Below, one piece after another: positions 1 through 7,435 of a stretch of 9,730 nt of DNA. Source of the stretch: Burkholderiales bacterium (GTDB taxonomy: Bacteria > Pseudomonadota > Gammaproteobacteria > Burkholderiales > UBA11063); assembly GCA_026461645.1 (NCBI GenBank), contig JAPJMP010000035.1, forward strand, positions 1 to 9,730. The letters are read 5' to 3'. Within the stretch, counting starts at the first letter, position 1. Each line of letters begins with the position of its first letter. Under the pieces are notes generated by a model that had not been told where the DNA came from, did not search any database, and saw only the letters and a list, made by a program, of their open reading frames with translations. Both the position numbers and the translations under genes were made by a program.

Positions 1-12
1 CTTAGAACTCAT
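1..12 (-). CDS. Probable start of the next operon gene (lutC expected), cut by the window edge
   Basis: Directly after the lutB stop codon the minus strand reads ATGAGTTCTAAG, four codons (MSSK) that run off the window. An AAGGA-like ribosome binding sequence lies about 12 bases upstream, within the end of lutB. In lutABC (lldEFG) operons the third gene encodes the LUD-domain protein LutC/LldG, needed with LutA and LutB for L-lactate oxidation. Both the position and the absence of lutC elsewhere in the window make it the expected gene. Only four codons are visible, so the identity is inferred purely from context. Confidence 0.35.
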
Positions 13-1371
13 TTATTTTTTATTTTCCTTATACCATTGTTTAAAACTTTGTTGCGGCAGCTTTGGTAGTTCTCTTTGTTTATACCATGGGTTTAAAAAT
101 TTTAATTTTAAAATATTACTTGCATATACTAATTTAAGCATGCTGGAACCAATATTATACACTTTTGGACTAGATAATATTGTTACCAACACTTTAGTTA
201 AAAGCTTATTTTTTAATTTATTTTGTTGCTGCTTAGTTATTGTTTGACGCCATTTATAAATTTGTTCATGTATATTAATTTTAACTGGACAGACATTACT
301 ACATGAACCACATAAAGTTGAGGCAAAAGGGAGAGAGTCATATTTATTTATATCATAACTGGGTGCTAGAATTGTACCAATTGGGCCAGGAATCAAATAA
401 TTATAACTATATCCACCACTTCTACGATAGACTGGACAAGTATTCATACATGCAGCACAACGAATACACTTTAATGATTCCCAATGATCATTATCACCAA
501 GAATAGAACTACGCATTGAATCAAGAAGAACAACATGCATTTCACAGCCTGGCGCCGGTCGGGTAAAATGTGAAGTATAAGTTGTAATTGGTGCACCAGT
601 TGCACTTCTTGCCAGTAATCGAGTAAAAACTCCTAAGCTGTCCAAATCGGGAATAATTTTTTCAATCCCCATACATGCTATGTGTACCTTAGCCATAGAA
701 GTACCAAGATCTGCATTACCTTCATTAGTACACACCACAACAGTTCCAGTTGCTGCTACAGCAAAATTTACTCCAGTAACTGCTACTTCAGCGTTTAAAA
801 ACTTATCACGTAAATGCTTTCTAGCAATGTTAGTTAAAGTTGCTGGGTCAGACTCGCCTTTGGGACTGCCAATTTTTTCATGAAAGGTTTGACCAATTTC
901 TTCACGAGACAAATGGATAGCTGGAATGACAATGTGACTGGGGCGTTCTTTCCGAAACTGAATTATTCTTTCACCCAAATCACTATCAATAATTTCGACT
1001 GCATGCTTTTCTAAAAAATGATTTAAGCCAGTTTCCTCAGTAAGCATTGATTTACTTTTAATTACTTTTGAATATTGCTTATCTTTAATAATCTTTAAGA
1101 CAATATTATTAAATTCAGTATTGTTTGCCGCCCAATGAATTTTTATGTTGTTTTTAATAGCGTTTGCTTCAAACTGTAACAAATATTCATCTAGATTAGC
1201 TAAAGTTTTATTTTTAATATTCGAGGCAACAGTTCTTAAATTCTGAAACACATCGTCAGAATTGATCATACTATCCCGCGCTTGTTTTAAGAACCAAATT
1301 GAACCATCAACTTTCTTGGCTCTATCAGAACTATTTAGATATTTAGCTGCACTATTACTATGAAAATTCAT
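13..1371 (-). CDS. lutB: LutB/LldF, iron-sulfur subunit of the L-lactate oxidation complex
   Basis: Cytoplasmic electron-transfer protein of the LutABC (LldEFG) system that oxidises L-lactate to pyruvate. At 452 residues it is near the usual family length (about 470). An N-terminal LUD-type domain covers roughly residues 60-290, including the Gly-rich stretch around 200-222. Two ferredoxin-like [4Fe-4S] motifs follow: C302/C305/C308/C312-P and C354/C357/C361-P. The C-terminal tail (about 380-452) resembles the usual LutB C-terminal region, so the gene looks complete. Its ATG overlaps the lutA stop as ATGA (4 bases), which suggests translational coupling and supports this start. In this operon its likely job is to consume the L-lactate released by the fucose pathway hydrolase. 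Family assignment is secure; the lactate substrate is inferred from the family and context. Confidence 0.93.
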   Translation of the reverse strand: MNFHSNSAAKYLNSSDRAKKVDGSIWFLKQARDSMINSDDVFQNLRTVASNIKNKTLANLDEYLLQFEANAIKNNIKIHWAANNTEFNNIVLKIIKDKQYSKVIKSKSMLTEETGLNHFLEKHAVEIIDSDLGERIIQFRKERPSHIVIPAIHLSREEIGQTFHEKIGSPKGESDPATLTNIARKHLRDKFLNAEVAVTGVNFAVAATGTVVVCTNEGNADLGTSMAKVHIACMGIEKIIPDLDSLGVFTRLLARSATGAPITTYTSHFTRPAPGCEMHVVLLDSMRSSILGDNDHWESLKCIRCAACMNTCPVYRRSGGYSYNYLIPGPIGTILAPSYDINKYDSLPFASTLCGSCSNVCPVKINIHEQIYKWRQTITKQQQNKLKNKLLTKVLVTILSSPKVYNIGSSMLKLVYASNILKLKFLNPWYKQRELPKLPQQSFKQWYKENKK

Positions 1372-2108
1372 ATGAACACTTTATTTAAAATCTGAGCGAT
1401 ATGCATTACTTCAATAGGCATATTCTTTCGCCTAACAAGTCCCTCCATATGCATTAAGCAACTCATATCCCCACTTGTTAATACTTGAGTATTATTTTTT
1501 ATGTGATCAGCTAAACGATCACATCCCATATTAGAGGATACATCACTCTCATAAAAACTAAATGCACCACCAAATCCACAACACTCATCACTACGATTTA
1601 ATTGAGAAATTTTAATGTTTTTAATATTTTGTAATAAATTATAAATTTTACCTTTTTGATCAGAGCTGAACTCTGCTGATTTGGCTTGTTTAAGCCCTCT
1701 TAGTGCATGACAACTTAAATGAATACCTATTTGTTGTTCAAACTCACCAGAAAATCTTGAAATATCACAAAACTCAGTTATAAAATCAACTAAGTCATAT
1801 ATTTTATTTCTTACTTGAACTACACTTGGAGTTTGATCAATTACATCATAATGATGTTTAACATGGTAGGTACAGCTACCTGACGGACAAACAATATAGT
1901 CATACTCTGAAAATAAATTAACAAAGTTATTATAACAAGAATTAGCTTTATCTTCTAGACCGGAATTAGCTAATGGTTGACCACAGCACGTTTGATCTAA
2001 CGGATATTCAACAATATAATTAAACTTTTCAAGTAATTCAATAGTTGCTATCGCAACATTAGGATAAAACTCATTAACATAACAAGGAATAAATAATCCG
2101 ATTTTCAT
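1368..2108 (-). CDS. lutA: LutA/LldE, cysteine-rich (CCG-domain) subunit of the L-lactate oxidation complex
   Basis: Partner of LutB in L-lactate oxidation to pyruvate, a soluble protein of the heterodisulfide reductase/GlpC-like CCG-domain family. The 246-residue length matches LutA (about 240). Two CCG domains are visible: CCG at 41-43 with CPSGSC at 74-79, and SCH at 132-134 with CCG at 176-178 and a downstream SGDMSC segment at 212-217. These cysteines bind Fe-S clusters in the family. The start MKIGLFIPCY is typical of the family and lies 3 bases after the mutarotase stop. The end overlaps lutB by 4 bases (ATGA). All expected cysteines are present, so a functional protein is likely. Glycolate oxidase-type (GlcF) relatives are larger fusions, making LutA the better call. 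Confidence 0.92.
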   Translation of the reverse strand: MKIGLFIPCYVNEFYPNVAIATIELLEKFNYIVEYPLDQTCCGQPLANSGLEDKANSCYNNFVNLFSEYDYIVCPSGSCTYHVKHHYDVIDQTPSVVQVRNKIYDLVDFITEFCDISRFSGEFEQQIGIHLSCHALRGLKQAKSAEFSSDQKGKIYNLLQNIKNIKISQLNRSDECCGFGGAFSFYESDVSSNMGCDRLADHIKNNTQVLTSGDMSCLMHMEGLVRRKNMPIEVMHIAQILNKVFI

Positions 2109-2111
2109 GCT

Positions 2112-2453
2112 TCATCCGTTTATAGTTAAATCAAAAATTTTAGACATTAGGACCCACTTTTCATTTTCCTTTGCTCCAGGAATTCTTTGTTGATATTGCC
2201 ACATTAAAGTTTCCCATTGCTGTACTTTGTTATTTTTAGCATCTAATTGCGACTTAAGTGCAAAACTAAAATTATCAGTAGTTTCAATTATCATTACTAA
2301 ACGATTAAAAACACGATATATTTCTAAATTCAATATACCAGAATTAATAATACTCTGTGTAATTTCTGGCCATATTTTCTTATGATAGTTTTCATACTCT
2401 GCAATTAATTGACTATTATCAATTAAATCAAGAGCTAAACAGTATTTTTTCAC
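2112..2453 (-). CDS. L-rhamnose/L-fucose mutarotase (RhaM/YiiL family, COG3254)
   Basis: Small sugar mutarotase, 113 residues against about 104 for E. coli RhaM. It interconverts the alpha and beta anomers of a 6-deoxy sugar so that the anomer-specific dehydrogenase is not limited by spontaneous mutarotation. Visible family features are Y20, H24 (aligned with the His22 region described for E. coli RhaM), the WPE motif at 28-30, W80 with LMW, P92, and the C-terminal EKWVLMSKIF segment with W100. It is unrelated in sequence to FucU, the mutarotase of the E. coli phosphorylative fucose operon. The start overlaps the upstream dehydrogenase stop as ATGA (4 bases), implying coupling. The same protein type sits in the Campylobacter jejuni fucose locus. 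L-fucose specificity is inferred from neighbours; an automatic call of 'L-rhamnose mutarotase' would be expected. Confidence 0.85.
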   Translation of the reverse strand: MKKYCLALDLIDNSQLIAEYENYHKKIWPEITQSIINSGILNLEIYRVFNRLVMIIETTDNFSFALKSQLDAKNNKVQQWETLMWQYQQRIPGAKENEKWVLMSKIFDLTING

Positions 2454-3226
2454 TTTGTAATAGCTCTATCTAAATGGGTATATCCACCATCGGCATGAAT
2501 TAATTGTCCAGTAATATGGTTTGACTTGTTACTCAATAAAAAAACAGCCAAATTAGCAATCTCATCCGGAGTAGTCATTCGATTACCTAATGGAATATTA
2601 GCAGTAATTTTCTCAATAGCTTCTTTCGGATTATCGAGTGAATTAATCCATTTTTCATACAATGGTGTATATACGTCACCAACTATTATAGCATTAACTC
2701 TAATATTATATTTCACCAACTCCGCCGCCCACTCTCTGGTTAAAGCATTGCGTCCTCCATTGGCCGCAGCATAACCTGAAGTATTACCCTGTCCTGTAGC
2801 AGCAACTTTTGAACCAATATTTAATATTACCCCTTCTGAAGCTTTTAATTCTGGTAAAAATGCTTGGGTTAACAAATAATAATGTACTAGGTTTTTATGT
2901 AATGATTGCATAAACTCATCATAATTTCCATTTTCAAGACCAACACTATCATTTTCACCAGCATTATTAACAACAGCGTAAATAGAGTTAAATTTATGCT
3001 TAATTAATTGTGCCCCCCTAATGCAATCATTAGGATCGGATAAATTGCATTCAACGCTATATCCTTTGTTATTTATTGCATCTAAGGCTTGCTCATTATA
3101 CTCTTTAGTTCTAGAAATTATAATCGGTATGCCACCTTCATCAGCTATTGCTTTAATTATAGCAAATCCAATTCCACGAGCCCCACCTGATACGACGATG
3201 TGTTGATTTTCTAAATTTAAATTCAT
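2450..3226 (-). CDS. Short-chain dehydrogenase, probable L-fucose dehydrogenase, with Asn replacing the catalytic Lys
   Basis: Classical SDR, 258 residues, with a Rossmann glycine motif GGARGIG (14-20), NNAG (87-90), catalytic Ser S139 and Tyr Y152. The MNLNL start and the C-terminal DGGYTHLDRA segment (246-255) resemble bacterial L-fucose dehydrogenases, as in the C. jejuni FucX and Burkholderia pathways. Expected reaction: oxidation of L-fucose to L-fuconolactone with NAD(P)+. S38-R39 after the second beta strand hints at NADP+ use. The YxxxK motif reads Y-A-A-A-N: residue 156 is Asn, codon AAT, at 2759-2761. The rest of the domain is intact, so either activity is altered or a sequence error or mutation is present. 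A G6 run at 3013-3018 (codons 70-72) is unusual here. The gene starts 13 bases after the lactonase stop and overlaps the mutarotase by 4 bases. Confidence 0.82.
   Translation of the reverse strand: MNLNLENQHIVVSGGARGIGFAIIKAIADEGGIPIIISRTKEYNEQALDAINNKGYSVECNLSDPNDCIRGAQLIKHKFNSIYAVVNNAGENDSVGLENGNYDEFMQSLHKNLVHYYLLTQAFLPELKASEGVILNIGSKVAATGQGNTSGYAAANGGRNALTREWAAELVKYNIRVNAIIVGDVYTPLYEKWINSLDNPKEAIEKITANIPLGNRMTTPDEIANLAVFLLSNKSNHITGQLIHADGGYTHLDRAITK
3013..3018 (-). repeat. G6 homopolymer in the probable fucose dehydrogenase gene
   Basis: The coding strand has six G over codons 70-72 (Arg-Gly-Ala), in frame as given. It is the third G-run of six or more in the window, all on coding strands of pathway genes. 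Confidence 0.85.
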
Positions 3227-3239
3227 GAATCTCTAACTA

Positions 3240-4103
3240 TTAAATACTATAAAAATTAACGGCATTAATACCAAATACATTGTCAATATTTTGTTGCGTA
3301 GTTGTTGCTAAAAACCTACTAAGAATTGCAACCGCTAATTCATAATTACCTACAGCTAGTGACACTGGCCAATCTGAGCCAAACATCACTCGATCATAGC
3401 CAAAAGCATTTACAGCAACTTCAAAATAAGGTTGAATTTTACTATAACTAATATTTTTCCAATCATCCAGTACTGTAAACCCCGAAAGTTTACAATAAAC
3501 ATTATGGCTTTTTTGCGCCAACAACCCAATATTTCTTTCCCATGCCTTAAACTCACTACCGCTAACATGCCAGTTTTTAATATCCGGTTTGGCTAAATGA
3601 TCTAAAACAAATTTTTGTTTAGGAAACATAGCAACCAAATTAACGGCATCATCTAATTGCTGATTAGTCACTAAGATATCATAAGTAAAATTATAGTCAG
3701 CTAGCTTACTTATTCCATTACAAAATTTATCATCTAAAATATAATGCGCTTGTAGTTCAAATTCAACCATATGACGAAATCCTTTAATTATTGGAATTTG
3801 CGCATAATAATTCAAACGTTGACAAACATTATCTTCTCTTAAACCGACCCAAGCAACAACTCCTTTAATTGCAGAATATTTAGCTGCTAAGTCTAAATAA
3901 AAATTATTAATTGCTTCATCACTCACGTGTTGCACTAAAATTGAACCATCAAAGCTATTTTGTTTTAAATTATCAATTAGTTCAGCCGGAAGCATATCAC
4001 GTCTTAAAAGTTCATATCCATTTTTCATCCATGAATCATCAGTTACCGAATTGTAGTGCCAAAAATGCTGATGCGAATCGATTTTCACAATTGATTGTCT
4101 CAT
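3240..4103 (-). CDS. COG3618 amidohydrolase, probable L-fucono-1,5-lactonase
   Basis: Metal-dependent hydrolase of the amidohydrolase superfamily (TIM barrel), 287 residues, the usual length for COG3618. Expected reaction: opening of L-fucono-lactone, the product of the fucose dehydrogenase, to L-fuconate in the cytoplasm. Motifs visible in order: the N-terminal metal-binding segment DSHQHFW (9-15), GFRHMVE (108-114), DHLAKP (168-173), KLSG (205-208) and GSDWP (242-246), whose Asp is the conserved catalytic residue of the superfamily. Its ATG overlaps the upstream FAH-protein stop as TAATG, a re-initiation arrangement that fixes the start. Members of this group act on L-fucono-, L-rhamnono-, L-galactono- and other lactones. 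The fucose call rests on the neighbouring dehydrogenase and FucP-like carrier. Confidence 0.85.
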   Translation of the reverse strand: MRQSIVKIDSHQHFWHYNSVTDDSWMKNGYELLRRDMLPAELIDNLKQNSFDGSILVQHVSDEAINNFYLDLAAKYSAIKGVVAWVGLREDNVCQRLNYYAQIPIIKGFRHMVEFELQAHYILDDKFCNGISKLADYNFTYDILVTNQQLDDAVNLVAMFPKQKFVLDHLAKPDIKNWHVSGSEFKAWERNIGLLAQKSHNVYCKLSGFTVLDDWKNISYSKIQPYFEVAVNAFGYDRVMFGSDWPVSLAVGNYELAVAILSRFLATTTQQNIDNVFGINAVNFYSI

Positions 4104-4960
4104 TATTTACTATAATTGATTGCCACTTGTGTTTGTGAACCAAGTTGATCAATTCCTAGTGTTACAATATCACCAGCTTTTAAAAATTTAGGAGGATTAA
4201 ATCCTAAACCAACACCAGCTGGAGTTCCAGTTGAAATTACATCTCCAGGTAATAAAGTCATAAATTGGCTTATATGATGAATAATAAATTTAACATCAAA
4301 AATCATATCATCAGTATTTGACTGTTGCAATGTTTCTCCATTTAGTTTCAACCATAAATTTAATTTTTGTGGATTTGCAATTTCATCTTTAGTCACTAAA
4401 TAAGGGCCTAATGGAGCAAATGTATCACAACCTTTTCCTTTACACCATTGCCCTGATCGATGTAACTGAAAATCTCTTTCCGAATAATCATTGTGCACAG
4501 CATAACCTGCAACGTAGTCCATTGCTACATCTAATTCTACATAACTAGCTTTTTTACCGATTACTACCGCTAATTCAACTTCCCAGTCCGTAGCTTTAGA
4601 GTTTTTAGGTATAATAACATCATCATTTGGGCCACATAATGCTGTGGTTGATTTAAAAAATAATACTGGTTCTTTCGGTGGTGTTGCATTTGTTTCTTTA
4701 GCATGTTTTGCATAATTTAATCCAACGCAAATAATTTTGGAAGGTCGAGCTACACACGGTCCAAGTCTAACACCAGGCTCAACTATAGGACAACTTGCAC
4801 TATGCTTATTAATAATTTCTTGCAATTGCAAAATACCATTATTAGCAAAAAAACTTTCATTATAATCGTCAATAAATTTTGACACATCAATCATTGTGCC
4901 ATTTGCTAAAACAACACCTGGATTTTCATTATATATATTACCAAAACGAAATAATTTCAT
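4103..4960 (-). CDS. FAH-family hydrolase, probable 2,4-diketo-3-deoxy-L-fuconate hydrolase
   Basis: Fumarylacetoacetate hydrolase-family enzyme, 285 residues. In the Xanthomonas/Burkholderia type non-phosphorylative L-fucose pathway the homologue cleaves 2,4-diketo-3-deoxy-L-fuconate into pyruvate and L-lactate. Sequence features: GLNYAKHAKE (80-89), the metal-binding WEVEL segment with E127 and E129, NDYSERDFQ (157-165) with D158 as a further likely metal ligand, QWCKGKGCDTFAPLGPYL (171-188), and STGTPAGVG (243-251). These are intact and typical. The N-terminal 70 residues form the small cap region usual for the group. It sits 18 bases after the second SDR and overlaps the lactonase by one base. 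Automatic pipelines often call such proteins ureidoglycolate lyase or acylpyruvase; the sugar-acid context argues against both. Production of L-lactate explains the lut genes at the end of the operon. Confidence 0.86.
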   Translation of the reverse strand: MKLFRFGNIYNENPGVVLANGTMIDVSKFIDDYNESFFANNGILQLQEIINKHSASCPIVEPGVRLGPCVARPSKIICVGLNYAKHAKETNATPPKEPVLFFKSTTALCGPNDDVIIPKNSKATDWEVELAVVIGKKASYVELDVAMDYVAGYAVHNDYSERDFQLHRSGQWCKGKGCDTFAPLGPYLVTKDEIANPQKLNLWLKLNGETLQQSNTDDMIFDVKFIIHHISQFMTLLPGDVISTGTPAGVGLGFNPPKFLKAGDIVTLGIDQLGSQTQVAINYSK

Positions 4961-4978
4961 CTTTAAACTTTCATTAAA

Positions 4979-5746
4979 TTATTTAAGATTTATAAACCCA
5001 CCATCAATTGGAAAATCACTTCCAGTAACAAATGCAGCTTCATCCGAACACAAATATAATGATAAATAAGCAATTTCAGTAGGTTTTCCCATTCTACCAA
5101 TTGGTTGACTTTTTGATAATTTTTCAAACATTTCATCAATATTATTCGGATAATTAGCTTTTAAAAAATTATCCACAAAACTGGTATGCACTCTGGCTGG
5201 AGAAACACAGTTGCAACGAATGTTATTTGCAATAAAATCTCGAGCTACAGAATAAGTCATCATTTTAACAGCACCTTTAGTCATTGAGTACGCAAATCTA
5301 TCAGAAATTCCAACATTTGCTCCTACTGATGCCATATTAAGAATTACCCCCCCAGAATCCTTCATTTGAGGAATAACCTCATGCAAAAAATTATAAGTGC
5401 CTTTAATGTTAATTTGATAAAGCCTGTCTAAATCTTCTTCGGTAGTTGTAACTGCATTTCCAATATGTGCTATTCCTGCACAATTAACTAATATATCAAT
5501 TTTATGTTGCTGAGTAATATCATTAACTATCTTCTTAACTTGTTGCTGTTTAGAGACGTCACAAGCAAACGCTTTAGCCTTACCGCCCAATTTTTCAATT
5601 TGCACAACTAACTGCTGTGCAGCATCAATATTTACATCAATAACATTAACATATGCTCCTTGTTGCGCAAACAGTTTACATATTTCTAAACCAATTCCAC
5701 TAGCACCACCAGTAACAATAGCATTCTTGTTAATCAAACTAAACAT
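4979..5746 (-). CDS. Short-chain dehydrogenase, probable 2-keto-3-deoxy-L-fuconate 4-dehydrogenase
   Basis: Classical SDR of 255 residues with all expected residues: GGASGIG (13-19), D37 at the end of beta-2 (favours NAD+), NCAG (88-91), S140, Y153 and K157 (Y-S-M-T-K), and a C-terminal DGGF segment. Inferred role: oxidation of 2-keto-3-deoxy-L-fuconate to the 2,4-diketo acid, the step between the dehydratase and the FAH-family hydrolase that flank it. It is distinct from the SDR at 2450-3226, which has the fucose-dehydrogenase-like C-terminus. A strong AGGAG ribosome binding site lies 7 bases before the ATG and fixes the start. A G7 run at 5347-5353 encodes Gly132-Gly133 plus the first base of Val134. 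The substrate is inferred from gene context; family is certain. Confidence 0.83.
   Translation of the reverse strand: MFSLINKNAIVTGGASGIGLEICKLFAQQGAYVNVIDVNIDAAQQLVVQIEKLGGKAKAFACDVSKQQQVKKIVNDITQQHKIDILVNCAGIAHIGNAVTTTEEDLDRLYQINIKGTYNFLHEVIPQMKDSGGVILNMASVGANVGISDRFAYSMTKGAVKMMTYSVARDFIANNIRCNCVSPARVHTSFVDNFLKANYPNNIDEMFEKLSKSQPIGRMGKPTEIAYLSLYLCSDEAAFVTGSDFPIDGGFINLK
5347..5353 (-). repeat. G7 homopolymer in the second SDR gene
   Basis: The coding strand has seven G over codons 132-134 (Gly-Gly-Val), in frame as given. Slippage would truncate the protein about halfway, before the catalytic Ser/Tyr/Lys. Confidence 0.9.
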
Positions 5747-5753
5747 ATCTTGT

Positions 5754-5758
5754 CTCCT
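5754..5758 (-). promoter_or_regulatory. Strong ribosome binding site (AGGAG) of the second SDR gene
   Basis: AGGAG on the minus strand, 7 bases before the ATG at 5746, is the best Shine-Dalgarno sequence seen in the operon. It fixes the start of the SDR at 4979-5746. Confidence 0.7.
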
Positions 5759-5762
5759 AAAA

Positions 5763-7418
5763 TTATAAATTTATTCCACGAATCCATGGAATAAAATCAT
5801 CTTGTCCTAAAATTTGTGCTTTAGTTTTAAATTCACCACTTGCAAGCCTAATACAATATTCCAATAGCTCTTCCGCCATCTGCAACAATGAACAATCTTC
5901 TGTAATTACTTTACCACAATCAAAATCAATTGCATCCGGCATCTTTTTATAAATATCAGTGTTAGTTGCAATTTTAACTACTGGACAGATTGGATTCCCA
6001 GTGGGAGTGCCAAGTCCAGTAGTAAATAAAATAATATTTGCACCAGAAGATGCCATAGCTGTTGTAGCAATAACATCATTTCCAGGACTACAAAGTAAAT
6101 TTAGTCCCTTGTGTTGCACAATCTCAGTGTAATTTAGTACATCTACAATTGGTGCTGTCCCCCCCTTTTTAGCAGCTCCAGCTGATTTAATGGCATCAGT
6201 AATTAAACCATCTTTAATATTACCTGCAGATGGATTCATGTCTAAACTAGAACCAACAGCATTTGCTTGCTTTTCATACTCTTGCATTAATGCCACAAAT
6301 TTTTCGGCATTTTGCGTTGAAACACAACGATTAATTAATTCCTGCTCTACTCCAACTAGTTCCGGAAATTCTGATAAAATAGTTGAACCACCACAAGACA
6401 CAAGTATATCTGATAACACACCCAAAGTTGGATTAGCCGAAATACCAGAAAAACCATCTGAGCCACCACATTTTAAACCAATAGTTAATTTGTCTATAGT
6501 GGCTGGTTTACGTTCAATTTTATTTATTTCTATTAATTGCAAAAATGTTTCGTTGATAGCAGCGCTTAACATTTTTTCTTCAGTACCATAATCTTGCTGT
6601 TCATAGTATAAAATTGGCTTACTAAGATTTGGATTAATATCATTAATAGCATTAACCATATCACTAATTTGAGTTTTTTGACAACCTAAACTAAGCACTG
6701 TTACCCCAGCCACATTTGAATTAAAACATAATGAAGCAAATAATTTAGCTAAGCTTGCACAGTCATCATTAGAACCTCCACAACCTGAATTGTGATAAAT
6801 AAATTTAATGCCATCGACATTTTTAAATAATTGGGTTTCTTTGCCTAAGGTTGAATTTTTACTAGTAGTTACAGCTTTAATCTGGTCAAATTGTTTATTA
6901 TTATATAAATCTACAATTTTCTTTACATGATTTTCATAAATATTATCAGGATTATTATAACCTAATACTGAATTAAAAGCATTTTGTAATTTAGCTACAT
7001 TTCTATTTTCACAAAAAACCAAAGGTAAAATTAACCAATAATTTGCAGTGCCAACACTACCATCAGCACGATGATAACCTTGAAATGATCTGTTCTTCCA
7101 CTTGGCTACATCTAATGGAATCCACTTATTATTTATTTTATTTTTAACACTATAACTTGCAGCAGAATGTTTGATATTGTTAATGGTAATTGCTCCACCA
7201 ACTTTAATTGGCATAACTGCTCTGCCCACAATAACACCATACATAATTATTGGATCATTTGTGGCAATATCAGTAATCGCAAACTTATGTTTTTGTTTTA
7301 TTCTATCGGAAATAGCATAACTTTTTCCATTTAAATTAACCAAATCACCAACTTCTAAATTTTCCAATGCAACTATGGCATTATCTCTTTGATCAATTCT
7401 TAAAGTTTTCTTAAACAT
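5763..7418 (-). CDS. UxaA-family (altronate dehydratase-like) sugar-acid dehydratase, probable L-fuconate dehydratase
   Basis: Full-length UxaA-type dehydratase, 551 residues (E. coli UxaA is about 495). An N-terminal SAF domain spans roughly residues 12-90 and is followed by the catalytic region. Recognisable motifs: GYHRADGSVGTANYW (114-128), HNSGCG (209-214), LGCQ (244-247), LKCGGSDGFSGISANP (315-330), GNIKDG (399-404), SPGND (444-448) and GTPTGNPICPVVKIATN (470-486). The family uses divalent iron or similar metal to remove water from a sugar acid. Here the inferred reaction is L-fuconate to 2-keto-3-deoxy-L-fuconate, because no other dehydratase is present. The C. jejuni fucose locus also carries UxaA-type genes, there as two shorter genes. 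An AAGGA site 9 bases before the ATG supports the start. A G7 run at 6159-6165 codes for Gly419-Gly420. Altronate or galactarate dehydration cannot be excluded by sequence alone. Confidence 0.83.
   Translation of the reverse strand: MFKKTLRIDQRDNAIVALENLEVGDLVNLNGKSYAISDRIKQKHKFAITDIATNDPIIMYGVIVGRAVMPIKVGGAITINNIKHSAASYSVKNKINNKWIPLDVAKWKNRSFQGYHRADGSVGTANYWLILPLVFCENRNVAKLQNAFNSVLGYNNPDNIYENHVKKIVDLYNNKQFDQIKAVTTSKNSTLGKETQLFKNVDGIKFIYHNSGCGGSNDDCASLAKLFASLCFNSNVAGVTVLSLGCQKTQISDMVNAINDINPNLSKPILYYEQQDYGTEEKMLSAAINETFLQLIEINKIERKPATIDKLTIGLKCGGSDGFSGISANPTLGVLSDILVSCGGSTILSEFPELVGVEQELINRCVSTQNAEKFVALMQEYEKQANAVGSSLDMNPSAGNIKDGLITDAIKSAGAAKKGGTAPIVDVLNYTEIVQHKGLNLLCSPGNDVIATTAMASSGANIILFTTGLGTPTGNPICPVVKIATNTDIYKKMPDAIDFDCGKVITEDCSLLQMAEELLEYCIRLASGEFKTKAQILGQDDFIPWIRGINL
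6159..6165 (-). repeat. G7 homopolymer preceded by A5 in the dehydratase gene
   Basis: The coding strand reads A5G7 across codons 417-420 (Lys-Lys-Gly-Gly). The frame is intact as given. A one-base change would cut the protein after about 420 of 551 residues. Confidence 0.9.
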
Positions 7419-7427
7419 TTAATTATA

Positions 7428-7432
7428 TCCTT
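7428..7432 (-). promoter_or_regulatory. Ribosome binding site (AAGGA) of the UxaA-family dehydratase
   Basis: AAGGA on the minus strand sits 9 bases before the ATG at 7418, inside the 17-base gap after fucP, and supports that start. Confidence 0.65.
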
Positions 7433-7435
7433 ATT

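Noticed and set aside
13..1371. Truncated LutB
   Set aside because: The protein is slightly short, but both Fe-S motifs, the N-terminal LUD region and the usual C-terminal tail are present, and the start is fixed by the ATGA overlap with lutA.
2112..4103. L-rhamnose rather than L-fucose pathway
   Set aside because: The mutarotase and lactonase families also serve rhamnose, but the FucP-like carrier and the HLDRA-ending dehydrogenase point to fucose. Rhamnose is not fully excluded.
4103..4960. Ureidoglycolate lyase or acylpyruvase instead of diketo-fuconate hydrolase
   Set aside because: The FAH family is easily mislabelled this way; no purine or aromatic degradation genes are present, while every neighbour belongs to sugar-acid catabolism.
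6190..6591. 133-codon open frame on the plus strand
   Set aside because: Lies wholly opposite the well-supported UxaA-family gene, has no family resemblance, and reads as the antisense shadow of conserved motifs.
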